From positions 4,551,694 through 4,615,693 of the forward strand of contig OY282378.1 of NCBI GenBank assembly GCA_958295835.1: 64,000 bases of DNA. The letters run 5' to 3'. The DNA is from an uncultured Gammaproteobacteria bacterium (GTDB taxonomy: Bacteria > Pseudomonadota > Gammaproteobacteria > HK1). This document shows positions 8,442 through 17,600 of this stretch, piece by piece (the first letter of the stretch is position 1; the number at the start of each line of letters is the position of its first letter). Under the pieces are notes generated by a model that worked only from the letters and a program-made list of their open reading frames with translations, did not search any database and was not told the DNA's origin. A program made the position numbers and the translations under genes.

Positions 8442-9416
8442 ATGAGCGAGTACGCGGACTTGAGGGCGCGGATCGAGAGACGCGAGGTCATCATTCTCGA
8501 CGGGGCCATCGGCACCCAGCTCCAGCACATGGAGGTCCCGATGAGCCACGATGCGTGGGCCGCCATCGCGCTCGAGACCCATCCGTTCACGGTGCGCCGC
8601 CTCCACGAGCTCTACATCGATGCCGGCGTGGACGTCATCACCACCAACACCTATTCGAGCGCCCGGCACAACCTCCTGCCGCTCGGCCTCGGCGAGAAGA
8701 TGCACGAGCTGAACCTGCGCGCGGTGATGCTCGCCCAGGACGCGCGCGATCGGGCGGCGAAGGAGCGCCCGGTGTGGATTGGCGGCTCGGTCTCGAACTA
8801 CGGGCTCATGGCCGGGGCGGAGTCGGGGTGGCGCGACTTCCGGTACTTCCGCGGACGGACCGAGACGAGTGAGAACCAGGCCCGTGCCAACCTCCGCGAG
8901 CAGGCGGAGATCCTCGCTGAATCCGGGGTGGACTTCCTCATCGCCGAGCCGACCGGCAGCACCGTGCAGCGCCGCTGGGTCTTCGAGGCGTGCATCGCCA
9001 CCGGCCTGCCGGTCTGGTCCGGCTTCAAGTGCCGCCATGACGCCCGGGACGGGGCGCTCAAGGTGGGCTACCAGTCGGATGAACTCTTCGACGCGGAGTT
9101 CGCCGGCCTCGCCGCCCTTGGCGGAGAGGTGGTGACGGTGTTCCACTCGCCGGTGGACGCCACCGATTCCGCGCTCACGGTGGTCAAGGCGCACTGGAAC
9201 GGCCCGATCGGCGTCTACCCCGAGGCCGAGCGGACGGACTACGTGGAGGCACATCGGGACGACTCGGTCGAGACGAAGCTGACCCCGGACGAGTTCGTAG
9301 CCCGCGCCAAGCGGTGGGTCATGGATGGAGTGCAGGTGATCGGCGGATGTTGCGGAGTCGAGCTGGAGTACATCCGCCCCCTGCGCGAAGCACTGCCGGA
9401 GCGGATCCCGGGATAA
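8442..9416 (+). CDS. Homocysteine S-methyltransferase family protein
   Basis: 324 residues; start at 8442 chosen because a GGAGGA ribosome site lies about 10 bases upstream. Family landmarks are ILDGAIGTQLQ at residues 18-28, a VDVITTNTY strand at 63-71, and the C-terminal zinc motif GGCCG at 301-305. The usual first zinc cysteine (in a GxNC motif) is absent: the aligned segment reads VTVFHSPVD (about 231-239), so His235 may replace Cys. Family members transfer a methyl group from S-methylmethionine, betaine or related donors to homocysteine. The altered site suggests a different thiol or donor. The gene stands alone, with a hairpin at its 3' end. Confidence 0.82.
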   Translation: MSEYADLRARIERREVIILDGAIGTQLQHMEVPMSHDAWAAIALETHPFTVRRLHELYIDAGVDVITTNTYSSARHNLLPLGLGEKMHELNLRAVMLAQDARDRAAKERPVWIGGSVSNYGLMAGAESGWRDFRYFRGRTETSENQARANLREQAEILAESGVDFLIAEPTGSTVQRRWVFEACIATGLPVWSGFKCRHDARDGALKVGYQSDELFDAEFAGLAALGGEVVTVFHSPVDATDSALTVVKAHWNGPIGVYPEAERTDYVEAHRDDSVETKLTPDEFVARAKRWVMDGVQVIGGCCGVELEYIRPLREALPERIPG

Positions 9417-9428
9417 GCCGGGCTTGTA

Positions 9429-9446
9429 CGGAACAAGACTGTTCCG
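9429..9446 (+). terminator. Hairpin after the methyltransferase gene
   Basis: CGGAAC and GTTCCG flank a 6-base loop 12 bases after the stop. The core resembles the GGAACA/TGTTCC hairpin of the repeat at 22392-22494, so it may be a partial repeat copy working as a terminator. Confidence 0.4.
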
Positions 9447-9501
9447 GGACGTGGTGTAGCATCGCCCTTCCCTCCCGAATCAAACCGCCCGACTTCCAAC
9501 C

Positions 9502-10803
9502 TTGCGCGGGGCCTTCGTCATCGCGGTCGTCTTCTCGTCCACTGCCGTCGCGGTGGGCGTGTCGCAGTACGCGTTCGGATTGTTCATCGGCCCGATCGAG
9601 GAGACCTTCGGGTGGACGCGCACCGAGATCAGCGCGTCGCTCTCGTTCGCGGCGGTCGGCGGCCTTTCGGCGCCGCTCCTCGGACGCGCGATGGATCGAT
9701 TCGGGGCGCGGCCGGTCCTCGTGCTCTCGCTCACCGTCTTCGGGCTCAGCTTCTGCCTCCGGCCCCTGATGACCGAGCTATGGCACTGGTATGCGCTGAG
9801 CTTCATGCAGTTCGCCACCTTCTCGGGCATGACGGTGCTGCCCGCTGGCCGACTGGTGGCGGCCTGGTTCCCCCACGTCCGGGGTCGAATGACGGGGATC
9901 GCAGCGACGGGCAACAACGTCGGCGGTCTGGTCATGCCGGTGCTCATCGCCGCCCTCCTGGCCGTGATGCCATGGAGCGAGGCGTCGGTGGTTATCGGGA
10001 TCGCGTCGTTCGCGGTCGCGGGGGCGGCGGTCCTGGTGATCCGGGAGGCGCCTCCGGCCGCCCGCGCACAGGCACGCGGCCCCGGTGCGGCCGGCGAGCG
10101 CGCTACCCGGGCCGCACCGGCGCTCCCCGATCGGAATCTCCGCGAGACGGTGCGCACCCGTACGTTCTACGCGGTGCTCGCCGCGATCACCCTGGGGACG
10201 TTCACCTACAGCACCATTCTCCCGCACGTGCTCGCGCATCTCGTGAACAAGGGCATGGCGAATGCCTCGGCGCTGTCCGCGCTCGGCACGCTCGCCACCG
10301 CCGGCATCTGCGGCAAGCTCCTGTTCGGTTGGATGTCGGAACGCTTCGGCGCGCGGCGCATGATGATGTCGAATCTGATCGGGCAGGCGGCATTCGCCGC
10401 CCTCCTCGCCGGCGCCGGCCATACCGGGATGCTGGCGGTCGCTGCGCCGCTGTTCGGCCTGTTCATGGGCGGATTCGGAGCGCTTTACATCCTGGTGGTG
10501 CAGGAGTCGTTCGGTCTGCGCCACTACGGGAGCGTCATGGGCCTCGTGAACCTCGGCACCGTCGTCTCGTTCGGCCTCGGCCCGCTCATCGCCGGCGTCT
10601 CGTACGACGTCTCCGGCGGCTACGGCGCCGCCTTCCTCATCGTATGCGGCCTGTTCGTCGCCGGCGCCGTCTCGCTCGTCTTTGCGCGTCCTCGCATCCG
10701 GGAGACGGATGTGGCGTCGCGGCGGCCGTCAGAGGCCGGGGCAGGTCAATCCATGATGTCTAACGCCAAGTCCTCTTCCAGACATCGAACTCCCGCGGCG
10801 TGA
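9502..10803 (+). CDS. Major facilitator superfamily transporter
   Basis: About 433 residues with roughly 12 hydrophobic segments in two halves separated by a hydrophilic loop (residues about 175-210). The MFS signature between helices 2 and 3 reads GRAMDRFGARPV, and the second half has LFGWMSERFGARRM. The pattern fits the oxalate/formate or monocarboxylate (MCT-like) branch. The start is a TTG at 9502, chosen because the first helix begins directly after it; no ATG is better placed. The 3' end overlaps the convergent Fic pseudogene by 44 bases. Substrate unknown. Confidence 0.85.
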   Translation: MRGAFVIAVVFSSTAVAVGVSQYAFGLFIGPIEETFGWTRTEISASLSFAAVGGLSAPLLGRAMDRFGARPVLVLSLTVFGLSFCLRPLMTELWHWYALSFMQFATFSGMTVLPAGRLVAAWFPHVRGRMTGIAATGNNVGGLVMPVLIAALLAVMPWSEASVVIGIASFAVAGAAVLVIREAPPAARAQARGPGAAGERATRAAPALPDRNLRETVRTRTFYAVLAAITLGTFTYSTILPHVLAHLVNKGMANASALSALGTLATAGICGKLLFGWMSERFGARRMMMSNLIGQAAFAALLAGAGHTGMLAVAAPLFGLFMGGFGALYILVVQESFGLRHYGSVMGLVNLGTVVSFGLGPLIAGVSYDVSGGYGAAFLIVCGLFVAGAVSLVFARPRIRETDVASRRPSEAGAGQSMMSNAKSSSRHRTPAA

Positions 10804-11364
10804 GGCGGAACCGGGCGACGTTGCCCTCGTGCAGGCCCATGATCTCGGTTTCGACGACCTCCATGAAACGCGCCCGTTCGGCCGGTAGCGGTCGAGGAAC
10901 GTCCGGTCGTATCCGACGGGCCGCCGGTCCTGGATGGGCGCACGCACCGCCCGCCTGATCGCTTCGCCCTCGGCGGAGACGGGAATTTCGTCTTCGCCAA
11001 CCCGTGCGTATCCTTCGGCGGTCCGTGCACGCTCCCTGACGGTCGATGTGTCCGCTGAAGGTCTCGGCGGAGCGCCCGGAGGTGGCGGCAGGCGACGTGC
11101 CTGCCCTTCGGCGATCCGTGTACCCGCCGAAAACCGGGCGGCCTCACCTTCGTTTCGCGGAACCCGGTAACGGCTGCCGCGGCCCCGCCCTCCCCGGCTC
11201 AGCCTTCCGCCTTCCACCAGCCTCGCCAGCCGGCGCTGCAACGTGCGGCGGGGCAGGTCGCCCCCCAGGTCGCGGCCGATGTCGTCGAGCGAGGCCCCGT
11301 CGGGGAACCGGCCGGCGATCTCGATCAGGACCTCGAACTCGGAGCTTGCGATCTGCTTCGGCAT
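10760..11364 (-). pseudogene. Fic-family protein with the whole catalytic domain deleted
   Basis: The N-terminal part (MPKQIASSEFEVLIEIAG onward) is a winged-helix DNA-binding domain followed by the linker EAIRRAVRAP..RRPVGYDRTFLDRYRPN, typical of the region just before a Fic domain. At about 10880-10890 the reading jumps frame directly to ERARFMEVVETEIMGLHEGN..PREFDVWKRTW and a TAG at 10760, which is the usual extreme C-terminus of the same proteins. The intervening roughly 300 residues, including any HPFxxGNGR motif, are gone. Fic enzymes AMPylate proteins; this one cannot. The DNA-binding half might still be made and act on the palindromes upstream. Judgement is from remembered family architecture. 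Confidence 0.7.
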
Positions 11365-11373
11365 GACGCTGCT

Positions 11374-11445
11374 TTTTATGGCGCATTACGGATAATCGCG
11401 CCATAAAACCACCCAAGTGGCGCGTTTTCAGGATTATTGCGCCAC
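11374..11445. promoter_or_regulatory. Palindromic operator sites upstream of the Fic pseudogene
   Basis: TTTTATGGCGC (11374-11384) is an exact inverted match to GCGCCATAAAA (11398-11408). GTGGCGC (11417-11423) matches GCGCCAC (11439-11445). Further TGGCGC-like half-sites follow to about 11485. They lie directly upstream of a winged-helix gene, so autoregulation is inferred. Confidence 0.6.
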
Positions 11446-11545
11446 ATCAGCAGTCATACAAGCAGAATTACGCCACTATGCGCCACTTCAGAATGAAGCG
11501 GAATCCAGGCCACCGGTTCCGGGGGAGGGGGACCGGTGGCCCGGC

Positions 11546-12925
11546 CTACATACGGCAGGACATGGAGTCTTCGTCGCCCGGCGCCGGGAGATCGCCCTCG
11601 ATCGTCCCATCTTCGCCGACCTCGACGGCGGGGCTGAAGTTGTACGGGTCGTCGGTGACGAAGGCCGGTGCGCCGCCTTCGAGCCGGACGGCTCCGGCCT
11701 CTCCGAGCAGGCCCGCATCGCCCTCGCCAAGCTCGACCGCCACGTTCGGATCCGCCGCCGGGGTGGCGGTCACGCTCCCGTCGTACACCGCGACCGCGAG
11801 GTCGCCCTCCTGCACCTCCCGGGCGCTGTCCTTCAGCAGGCCGGGCTGCACGTTCACGTCCTCGGGGATCGGCGCCTGCCGGAGGAACGACTCCAGCGCC
11901 GGCGGCAGGGGGATGTTCGTCCGCGGCGCGATCTGCGCCGAGGCGATGAACGCGGTAGCCCCCGCCCCGAATTCGAACGTCCCGGCCGGGGACTCCGAGG
12001 CCACGCGGCCGAAGCGCACGAGCAGGAACAGTCCGTTCAGGCCTCCTTGCGCTTCATCCACGCAGGCGCCCGCGCAGACGAGGTCGAACCGGGTGCCTCG
12101 GGTGCTGATCGTCGCCACCGGCGTGGCGACCTTGTAGGCTTCGGGCCGAGCCCTGGAGATGAGGCCCGCCGCCGCCCGGATACCCCCCCGGATCAGGCGC
12201 ATCAGGGCACTGCTGTTGCCGGGCCTTTCCGCGTCGTACTCGTGCCGGTCGATCCGGAACCGGGTGTTCTCCAGCAGGGTGAGCCGGCTCTCGTCGCGGA
12301 ACGCGATGACCACGAAGGCGCCGGGGCCGGTCTCCAGCGTATCGCCCTGGAACACCGGCCCTCCGACCGGCAACCGGCGCTGCTTGCCGAGCAGCGACAC
12401 CGCGCCGGCCCTGCCCTTCACGAATGCGACCCGCCCGATGGGGTCCGGCCCGCCGCCCGCGTCCTCGCCCAGCGCCCCGGCTTCCTCCACGCAGTCCTGC
12501 CCGCAGAGCCGGGCGCTGAAGTCGGTGCCGCGCACCCCGATGGCGGCGACCGGGGTCCTGAGCTCGAAGGCGTCCGGCGCGCGTCTCGCCACTTGACCGG
12601 TGATCGTGCGCAGGCCCCCCTGGAACAGGTCGAGCCGCATGCGCTCCTCGCCCTCGCCGCCGGCGTACTCGTCGATCCGGAACACGCTGTTCGGGCGCAG
12701 GGTCATCTCGGTGCCGTCGTCGAGCTTCAGGACCACGAAGCTGTCCCTGCCCGTGGTCACCACGTCGTTGCGGTAGATCGGCGTGCCGCGGCCCATCAGG
12801 CGGATGTCGCCTTCGAGCGACGCGGTATTCGCCCCCCGGGCGAACACGGTGGTGCCCACCCGCTCATTCGCCGACGCCGGAGGAACCGCCAGGAGCGCGC
12901 ATGCGATCAGGGGCGCCAGCCGCAT
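11546..12925 (-). CDS. FecR-domain exported protein of the two-partner secretion locus
   Basis: 459 residues from the ATG that begins a clear signal peptide (MRLAPLIACALLAVPPASA); an upstream GTG at 12979 is possible but leaves a poor signal. Two successive FecR-like beta domains are visible, each with a DGTEMTLRPNSVFRI or DESRLTLLENTRFRI strand pattern and each followed by a close Cys pair (CGQDC and CAGAC). The C-terminal 120 residues are acidic and carry no recognised domain. Unlike iron-signalling FecR, there is no membrane segment or sigma-factor partner. It follows tpsB by about 70 bases in the same direction, so it is probably co-transcribed with and works at the cell surface alongside TpsA/TpsB. 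Confidence 0.85.
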   Translation of the reverse strand: MRLAPLIACALLAVPPASANERVGTTVFARGANTASLEGDIRLMGRGTPIYRNDVVTTGRDSFVVLKLDDGTEMTLRPNSVFRIDEYAGGEGEERMRLDLFQGGLRTITGQVARRAPDAFELRTPVAAIGVRGTDFSARLCGQDCVEEAGALGEDAGGGPDPIGRVAFVKGRAGAVSLLGKQRRLPVGGPVFQGDTLETGPGAFVVIAFRDESRLTLLENTRFRIDRHEYDAERPGNSSALMRLIRGGIRAAAGLISRARPEAYKVATPVATISTRGTRFDLVCAGACVDEAQGGLNGLFLLVRFGRVASESPAGTFEFGAGATAFIASAQIAPRTNIPLPPALESFLRQAPIPEDVNVQPGLLKDSAREVQEGDLAVAVYDGSVTATPAADPNVAVELGEGDAGLLGEAGAVRLEGGAPAFVTDDPYNFSPAVEVGEDGTIEGDLPAPGDEDSMSCRM

Positions 12926-12995
12926 GGCAGCCCGGTTCCGGCCCCGGCTTCGCTCGCCAATCCTCATCGTATCCGGCACCGTGCCGCGCCCCGCC

Positions 12996-14579
12996 TCAAT
13001 ACCGCACCAGCACGTTCAGATGGCCGCGCGCGCCGTGCTCCCGCGCCGGAGTCCCTTCCACCACCACACCCACGTCGAGCTGCAACGCCACGTGCTCCTT
13101 CCAGTTCCAGCGCACCCCCGCTCCGATGCCGGCGATGGTGTCGTTGCGCGGGGTATCGGGCGTGGGTGGTGCACTCTTGAAGCGCACGCGGCCCACGTCG
13201 GTGAAGATCAGGAAGCGGGGACCAGCGCCCGGAACGGCCGGCGGCCACAGCTCCAGACTCGCGCGAAAGCCATCGTCGCCGGAGATCTCGCGTTCGGAGA
13301 ATCCGCGCACGGAATCGATGCCACCAAGACCGAACCGTTCGCCCGGGATCAGCGCCTCGTTGGCGTACTGCCCCTCGAAGACGCCCCGCACGGCCCACCG
13401 GGCAGGAAGCGATGACGAAAACGTGGCGCCGCCGCGGAATGTGTCCCATCCAGCCTCCGCACCGGGGCGATTGGAGCCGTAGGCGTCGTCGTCGTTGTCG
13501 CCGCCGCTCTCCAGGTTGCGTGCGTATTGCAGGTGGAGGTCGAGGCCCCAGTCGCCGCCCGCGTACTCCGCGGCATAGCGCAGAGACACCGGCCGGCTGC
13601 GCACGTCCTGCCCGAGGTCAACACCCGCGAACACCACCTCGTTGTCGAAGTGCCGGTCGTCGATGCCGGCGGAGAGCCGGTGGGACAGCCGCCCCCGACG
13701 CTCGAGCTCCTGGGTGTAGAGCACCCCGCCGAACTTGCCCGCTCCACTCACGTCGAACGTGTCGAGCACGCGACCGGTATCGACGTCCGAGCGCACGTAG
13801 TACCCCGAGAGCGTACCGCCGAGGCCGTAGACCGGCAGGCCGTAGCCGACTCCCCACTGCCGCACCTGGCCCGCGTGGCCGGGGGAGGTGGTGAAGCTCG
13901 CGTCCAGGGTGTGGTCGCGATCGAAGAGGTTGCCGGCGCTCCCGCCCAGCGACCAGCGCCACTGGCCGGTGGAGGCGTTGCCGGTGTTGTTCAGCCCGCT
14001 CCAGAAGAGCCGGGGGGCGCGGTCTTCCACCTCCAGCACCGCGTCCAGGCCCTCCGCGTCCGTCCCGCTCTCCCGGAACGTCAGGGCCGTGGTCTTCCAG
14101 GGCTGGCGGTTCGCCACCGCCAGATCGCGGGCGATCGCGCCGGTATCGGGCGTCTCCCCCTCCCGGAGGGCCGGCACGCTACGCCGGACGTTCGCCTCGG
14201 AGTGGTGCTGCGCGCCCCGGACCTCGACCCCCATGACCCTGAACACCGCCACCCGCAGGACGACCTCGCCGTCCTGCAACGACTGTGGCGGCAGCACCAC
14301 GCTCTGGAAGGCGACCCCGGCGTCCCGGATCGCCCGCTCCAGGGCGTCGGCCGCGGCCAGCAGCCCGTCCACCCCGGCGTGCTCGCCGGTGAAGGGATCG
14401 AGCACCGCCCGGGTCTGCGCCTCCGACAGGGGATTGTCGCCTTCGACCACGAAACGCTCGACCTCGAAGCGCACCACCGGCGTCGCTTCCTGCGCCGACG
14501 CCACCGCCACCACGGCCGCCGCCGTCGCCCCGGCGAAGAGCATGGCGATCCACCGGCGGGCGGCCAGGATGCTGGGCAT
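12996..14579 (-). CDS. ShlB/FhaC/HecB family outer-membrane transporter (TpsB)
   Basis: 527 residues from the ATG at 14579, preferred for an AAAGGA site about 10 bases upstream; ATG 14597 is also possible. A signal peptide ends near VVAVASA. A POTRA region follows (FEVERFVVEGDNPLSEAQ, residues about 35-110), and then a second POTRA-like segment and a 16-strand barrel ending in an aromatic residue (NVLVRY). The conserved L6 loop motif appears as SVRGFSERE. TpsB proteins recognise and secrete their TpsA partner across the outer membrane. The gene lies 50 bases downstream of tpsA on the same strand, the standard arrangement. Confidence 0.93.
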   Translation of the reverse strand: MPSILAARRWIAMLFAGATAAAVVAVASAQEATPVVRFEVERFVVEGDNPLSEAQTRAVLDPFTGEHAGVDGLLAAADALERAIRDAGVAFQSVVLPPQSLQDGEVVLRVAVFRVMGVEVRGAQHHSEANVRRSVPALREGETPDTGAIARDLAVANRQPWKTTALTFRESGTDAEGLDAVLEVEDRAPRLFWSGLNNTGNASTGQWRWSLGGSAGNLFDRDHTLDASFTTSPGHAGQVRQWGVGYGLPVYGLGGTLSGYYVRSDVDTGRVLDTFDVSGAGKFGGVLYTQELERRGRLSHRLSAGIDDRHFDNEVVFAGVDLGQDVRSRPVSLRYAAEYAGGDWGLDLHLQYARNLESGGDNDDDAYGSNRPGAEAGWDTFRGGATFSSSLPARWAVRGVFEGQYANEALIPGERFGLGGIDSVRGFSEREISGDDGFRASLELWPPAVPGAGPRFLIFTDVGRVRFKSAPPTPDTPRNDTIAGIGAGVRWNWKEHVALQLDVGVVVEGTPAREHGARGHLNVLVRY

Positions 14580-14629
14580 GATCCGGGGTCCTTTCATGTC
14601 AGCTTCGTGCCGGCTTCCCGGGGCCGCCG

Positions 14630-17600
14630 TCACGCCGGGCACATCGGGAGCTCTTCCCGCTCTTCCTCGCCGCTCTCGCCGGTGCCGGCAGGCTCGCCAC
14701 CTTCCTCTTCGGAATCCTCGTCCTCTTCGCCTTCCTCTCCGTCTTCGTCGTCCCGCGCGCCGTCTTCCCCACCGGCCTGGGCGTCGTCTTCCCGCGTCCC
14801 GTCCTGTTCCCCGGCAGGCTCGGAGCGCTCACCGGCGGCCTCCAGCGGTGGCTCCTGCTCGTGCCCGGCGAGGATCGCATCGGTGTTCTCGCCGACGCTC
14901 TCCTGGACCTCCGGGTCCGCCGCGGTGGTGAAGTCCGCGGACCCGCCCGCGCCGACGTCGAGTGCACCGTACCGGACCCGGCTGCCCGGCTCCCCTGTCG
15001 CGCTGCCCGTACCGCCCGGCTCCTGCGCCACCAGACGGTCGAAGTCGAAGTCCTTGCCGACCGCCAGCAGGGCGTCGGCGTCGAGCGAGCCCCCGCGCCT
15101 TACCCGCAACGTGCCCCGCGACCCGGGCTTGCGCCCGACGACGATCCGCGCGGCGGTCACGCCTGCGCCGCCCTCGACGGTGAGCGCGCCGGTCCCTTCG
15201 TCACCGGCGACGATGCGGTTGCCGTCGCCCGTCACGGCGATCGTCGAGCCGGCGCCGGATACGGTGACGGCGCCGTCGGCAGCCGGACCGCTGTCGCCGA
15301 TTACGAGGCGCGCGTTCTCACCGGTGACCTCCATCCTGCCTCCGGAGAGGACGTTCACCACGCTGCGCTGATTGATGGAGCCGTCGTCCGGGTCGGGGAC
15401 GTTCGGAGACACCGAGTCTCTCGACACCCGCACGAACGCATCCTCGCCCCGCACCAGCAGCTTGCCTCCGTTGCGGATGGTGGTGGTCCCACTCCCGCGC
15501 CGCCCGAGTTGCGCGGCGGGACCCGGGAAGAAGTTGGGGACGCCATGTACAGCCGGACCGTTCTGGATGACTTCGAGGCTCGACCCGGCTCCGTCGATCA
15601 ACAGCGTCCCGACACTACCCTTGTCACGTGCGAGCTGGAACTCGGGACCGTAGGTGCCCTCACCGTCGAGCACCCGGAGCAACCCGCCCTCCAGGATCTC
15701 GATGGCCCCGCGCGACCCGGCGAAGCGCCCCGCACGGGCAAAGCCGCCTCCATTGGCGAAGTCGCCTCTGAACTTCCCGTTGGCCGGCGAGGCAATGACC
15801 CGGGAGCGGGTCCCGTCGGACGCGACCCCGCGGATGGTCGCCCGGCCGACGCCCGAGTGCCCCACCTCGAAATCCAACGTCTCGACGAGGCCGCCGTCGA
15901 GCACTTCGAGCACGCCGGCTCCCCCGTTACCGACCATGACCTCGTTTTGGGTCCCCCCCGTGGTGATCGTCGAGCCGGCGCCGGACACGGTGACGGCGCC
16001 GTTCGCGGCCGGGCCGCCATAGCCGATTACGAGGCGCGCGTTCTCACCGGTGACCTCCATCCTGCCCCGGGAGAGGATGTCCACCACGCTGCGCTGATTG
16101 ATGGAGCCGGTGTCCGGGTCGGGGTAGTTCAGACTCACCGAATCCCGCGAGACCCCGACAAAGGCGCCCTCGCCCTGCACCAGCAGCGTGCCTCCGTTGC
16201 GGATGGTGGTGGTGCCGCCCCCGCGCCGGCCGAGCTGCGCGTAAGGACCATAGGCGTAGGGATTATCGGCAGGAATCGGGGCATCCTGAATGACCTCGAG
16301 GCTCGACCCGGCCCCGTCGATCACCAGCGTCCCGACGCTGCCCTTGTTGCGCGCCATCTGGAAGCCCGGGCCCCAAGTGCTGCCGCCGTCGCGTACCCGG
16401 AGCAACCCGCCTTCCAGAATCTCGAGAGTGCCGCGCGACCCGGCAGTGCGCGCCACCCGGGCAAAGCCCCCTTCGTCGGCACAGCACCCGGCGACGTCGG
16501 GATCATCGGAGAAGCGGCCGTTGGCCGGCGAGGCGATCACCCGGGAGCGGGTCCCGTCGGACGCGACCCCGCGGATGGTCACCCGGCCAACGCCCGAGTA
16601 CGCCACGTCGAAATCCAGCGTATCGACGAGGCCGCCGTCGAGCACTGCGAGCGTGCCGGTTCCCCTGTTACCGACCCTGACCTCGTTGCCGGTCCCCGTC
16701 GTGGTGAGGGTCGAGCCCGAGCCGGTGACCGTCACCGTGCCCTGAGAACCCGCATCGTCCCCAATGACGACCCTGCTCGCCCTCACGTCGGCACCGTCCT
16801 TGATGGTGAGCGCACCGCTCCCTTCGTCGCCGACGACGAGGGCGTTGCCGCTACCCGTCACGGTGATCGTCGAGCCGGAGTCGGTCACCGTCACGACCCC
16901 GTCCCAGCTCGTCGCCAATCCAACAATGATTTCGGCCGCCGTCACGTCACCGCCGCTTCTGATTCTGAGCGTACCGGTACCAGTGGCTCCGTCTCCGACG
17001 ACCAGCAGCCTCCCTGCCGCATCCAGGTGAGCGCCGTTTTCTACGACAACCATGCCGATGCTGGTTCTGCCGCTGTGGTCGGAGCCGATTCCCAAGGCAC
17101 GGCTGTCCATGTCCCATGTGATGCCGTCCAAGGTAACCGCCGCACCATTGGAAATCTCTATGAAATCACCGCTTCTGGTCACCAGCGATCCGCCACGTAG
17201 CACCACATCCGCATGGATCCTGATATCCCCTCCGGCGTCGAGCGTGATGTCGAGCTCGGCCCCACCCGCCGCGTCAGTGACTGGCTCATTGATGATGATG
17301 TGGCGGTGCGCATCGAGGATCAGGGTGTTGGTGCCGGTCGTTGCATCGATATTGGCCGGAGTGCTCAAGGTGATGTCGCCGCCCTGGGTCCCGCCCGCGG
17401 CGGTCTGCACCGTCACGCTCTGACCGCCCGAGAGCGCGGCGGTGAGCAGATCGATACCCAGTCGCGCGCTGTCGCCGGTGCTGGTGAAGGGGTCGGCGGC
17501 GGGGATGTTGGTGTTGCCGCTGCCGGCCACGATCTCGATGTCGTGGGGGTCGATGAGCCAGTGGCCACCCTCTCCCTTCGGCGCAGTGGTGTCGGGCGCA

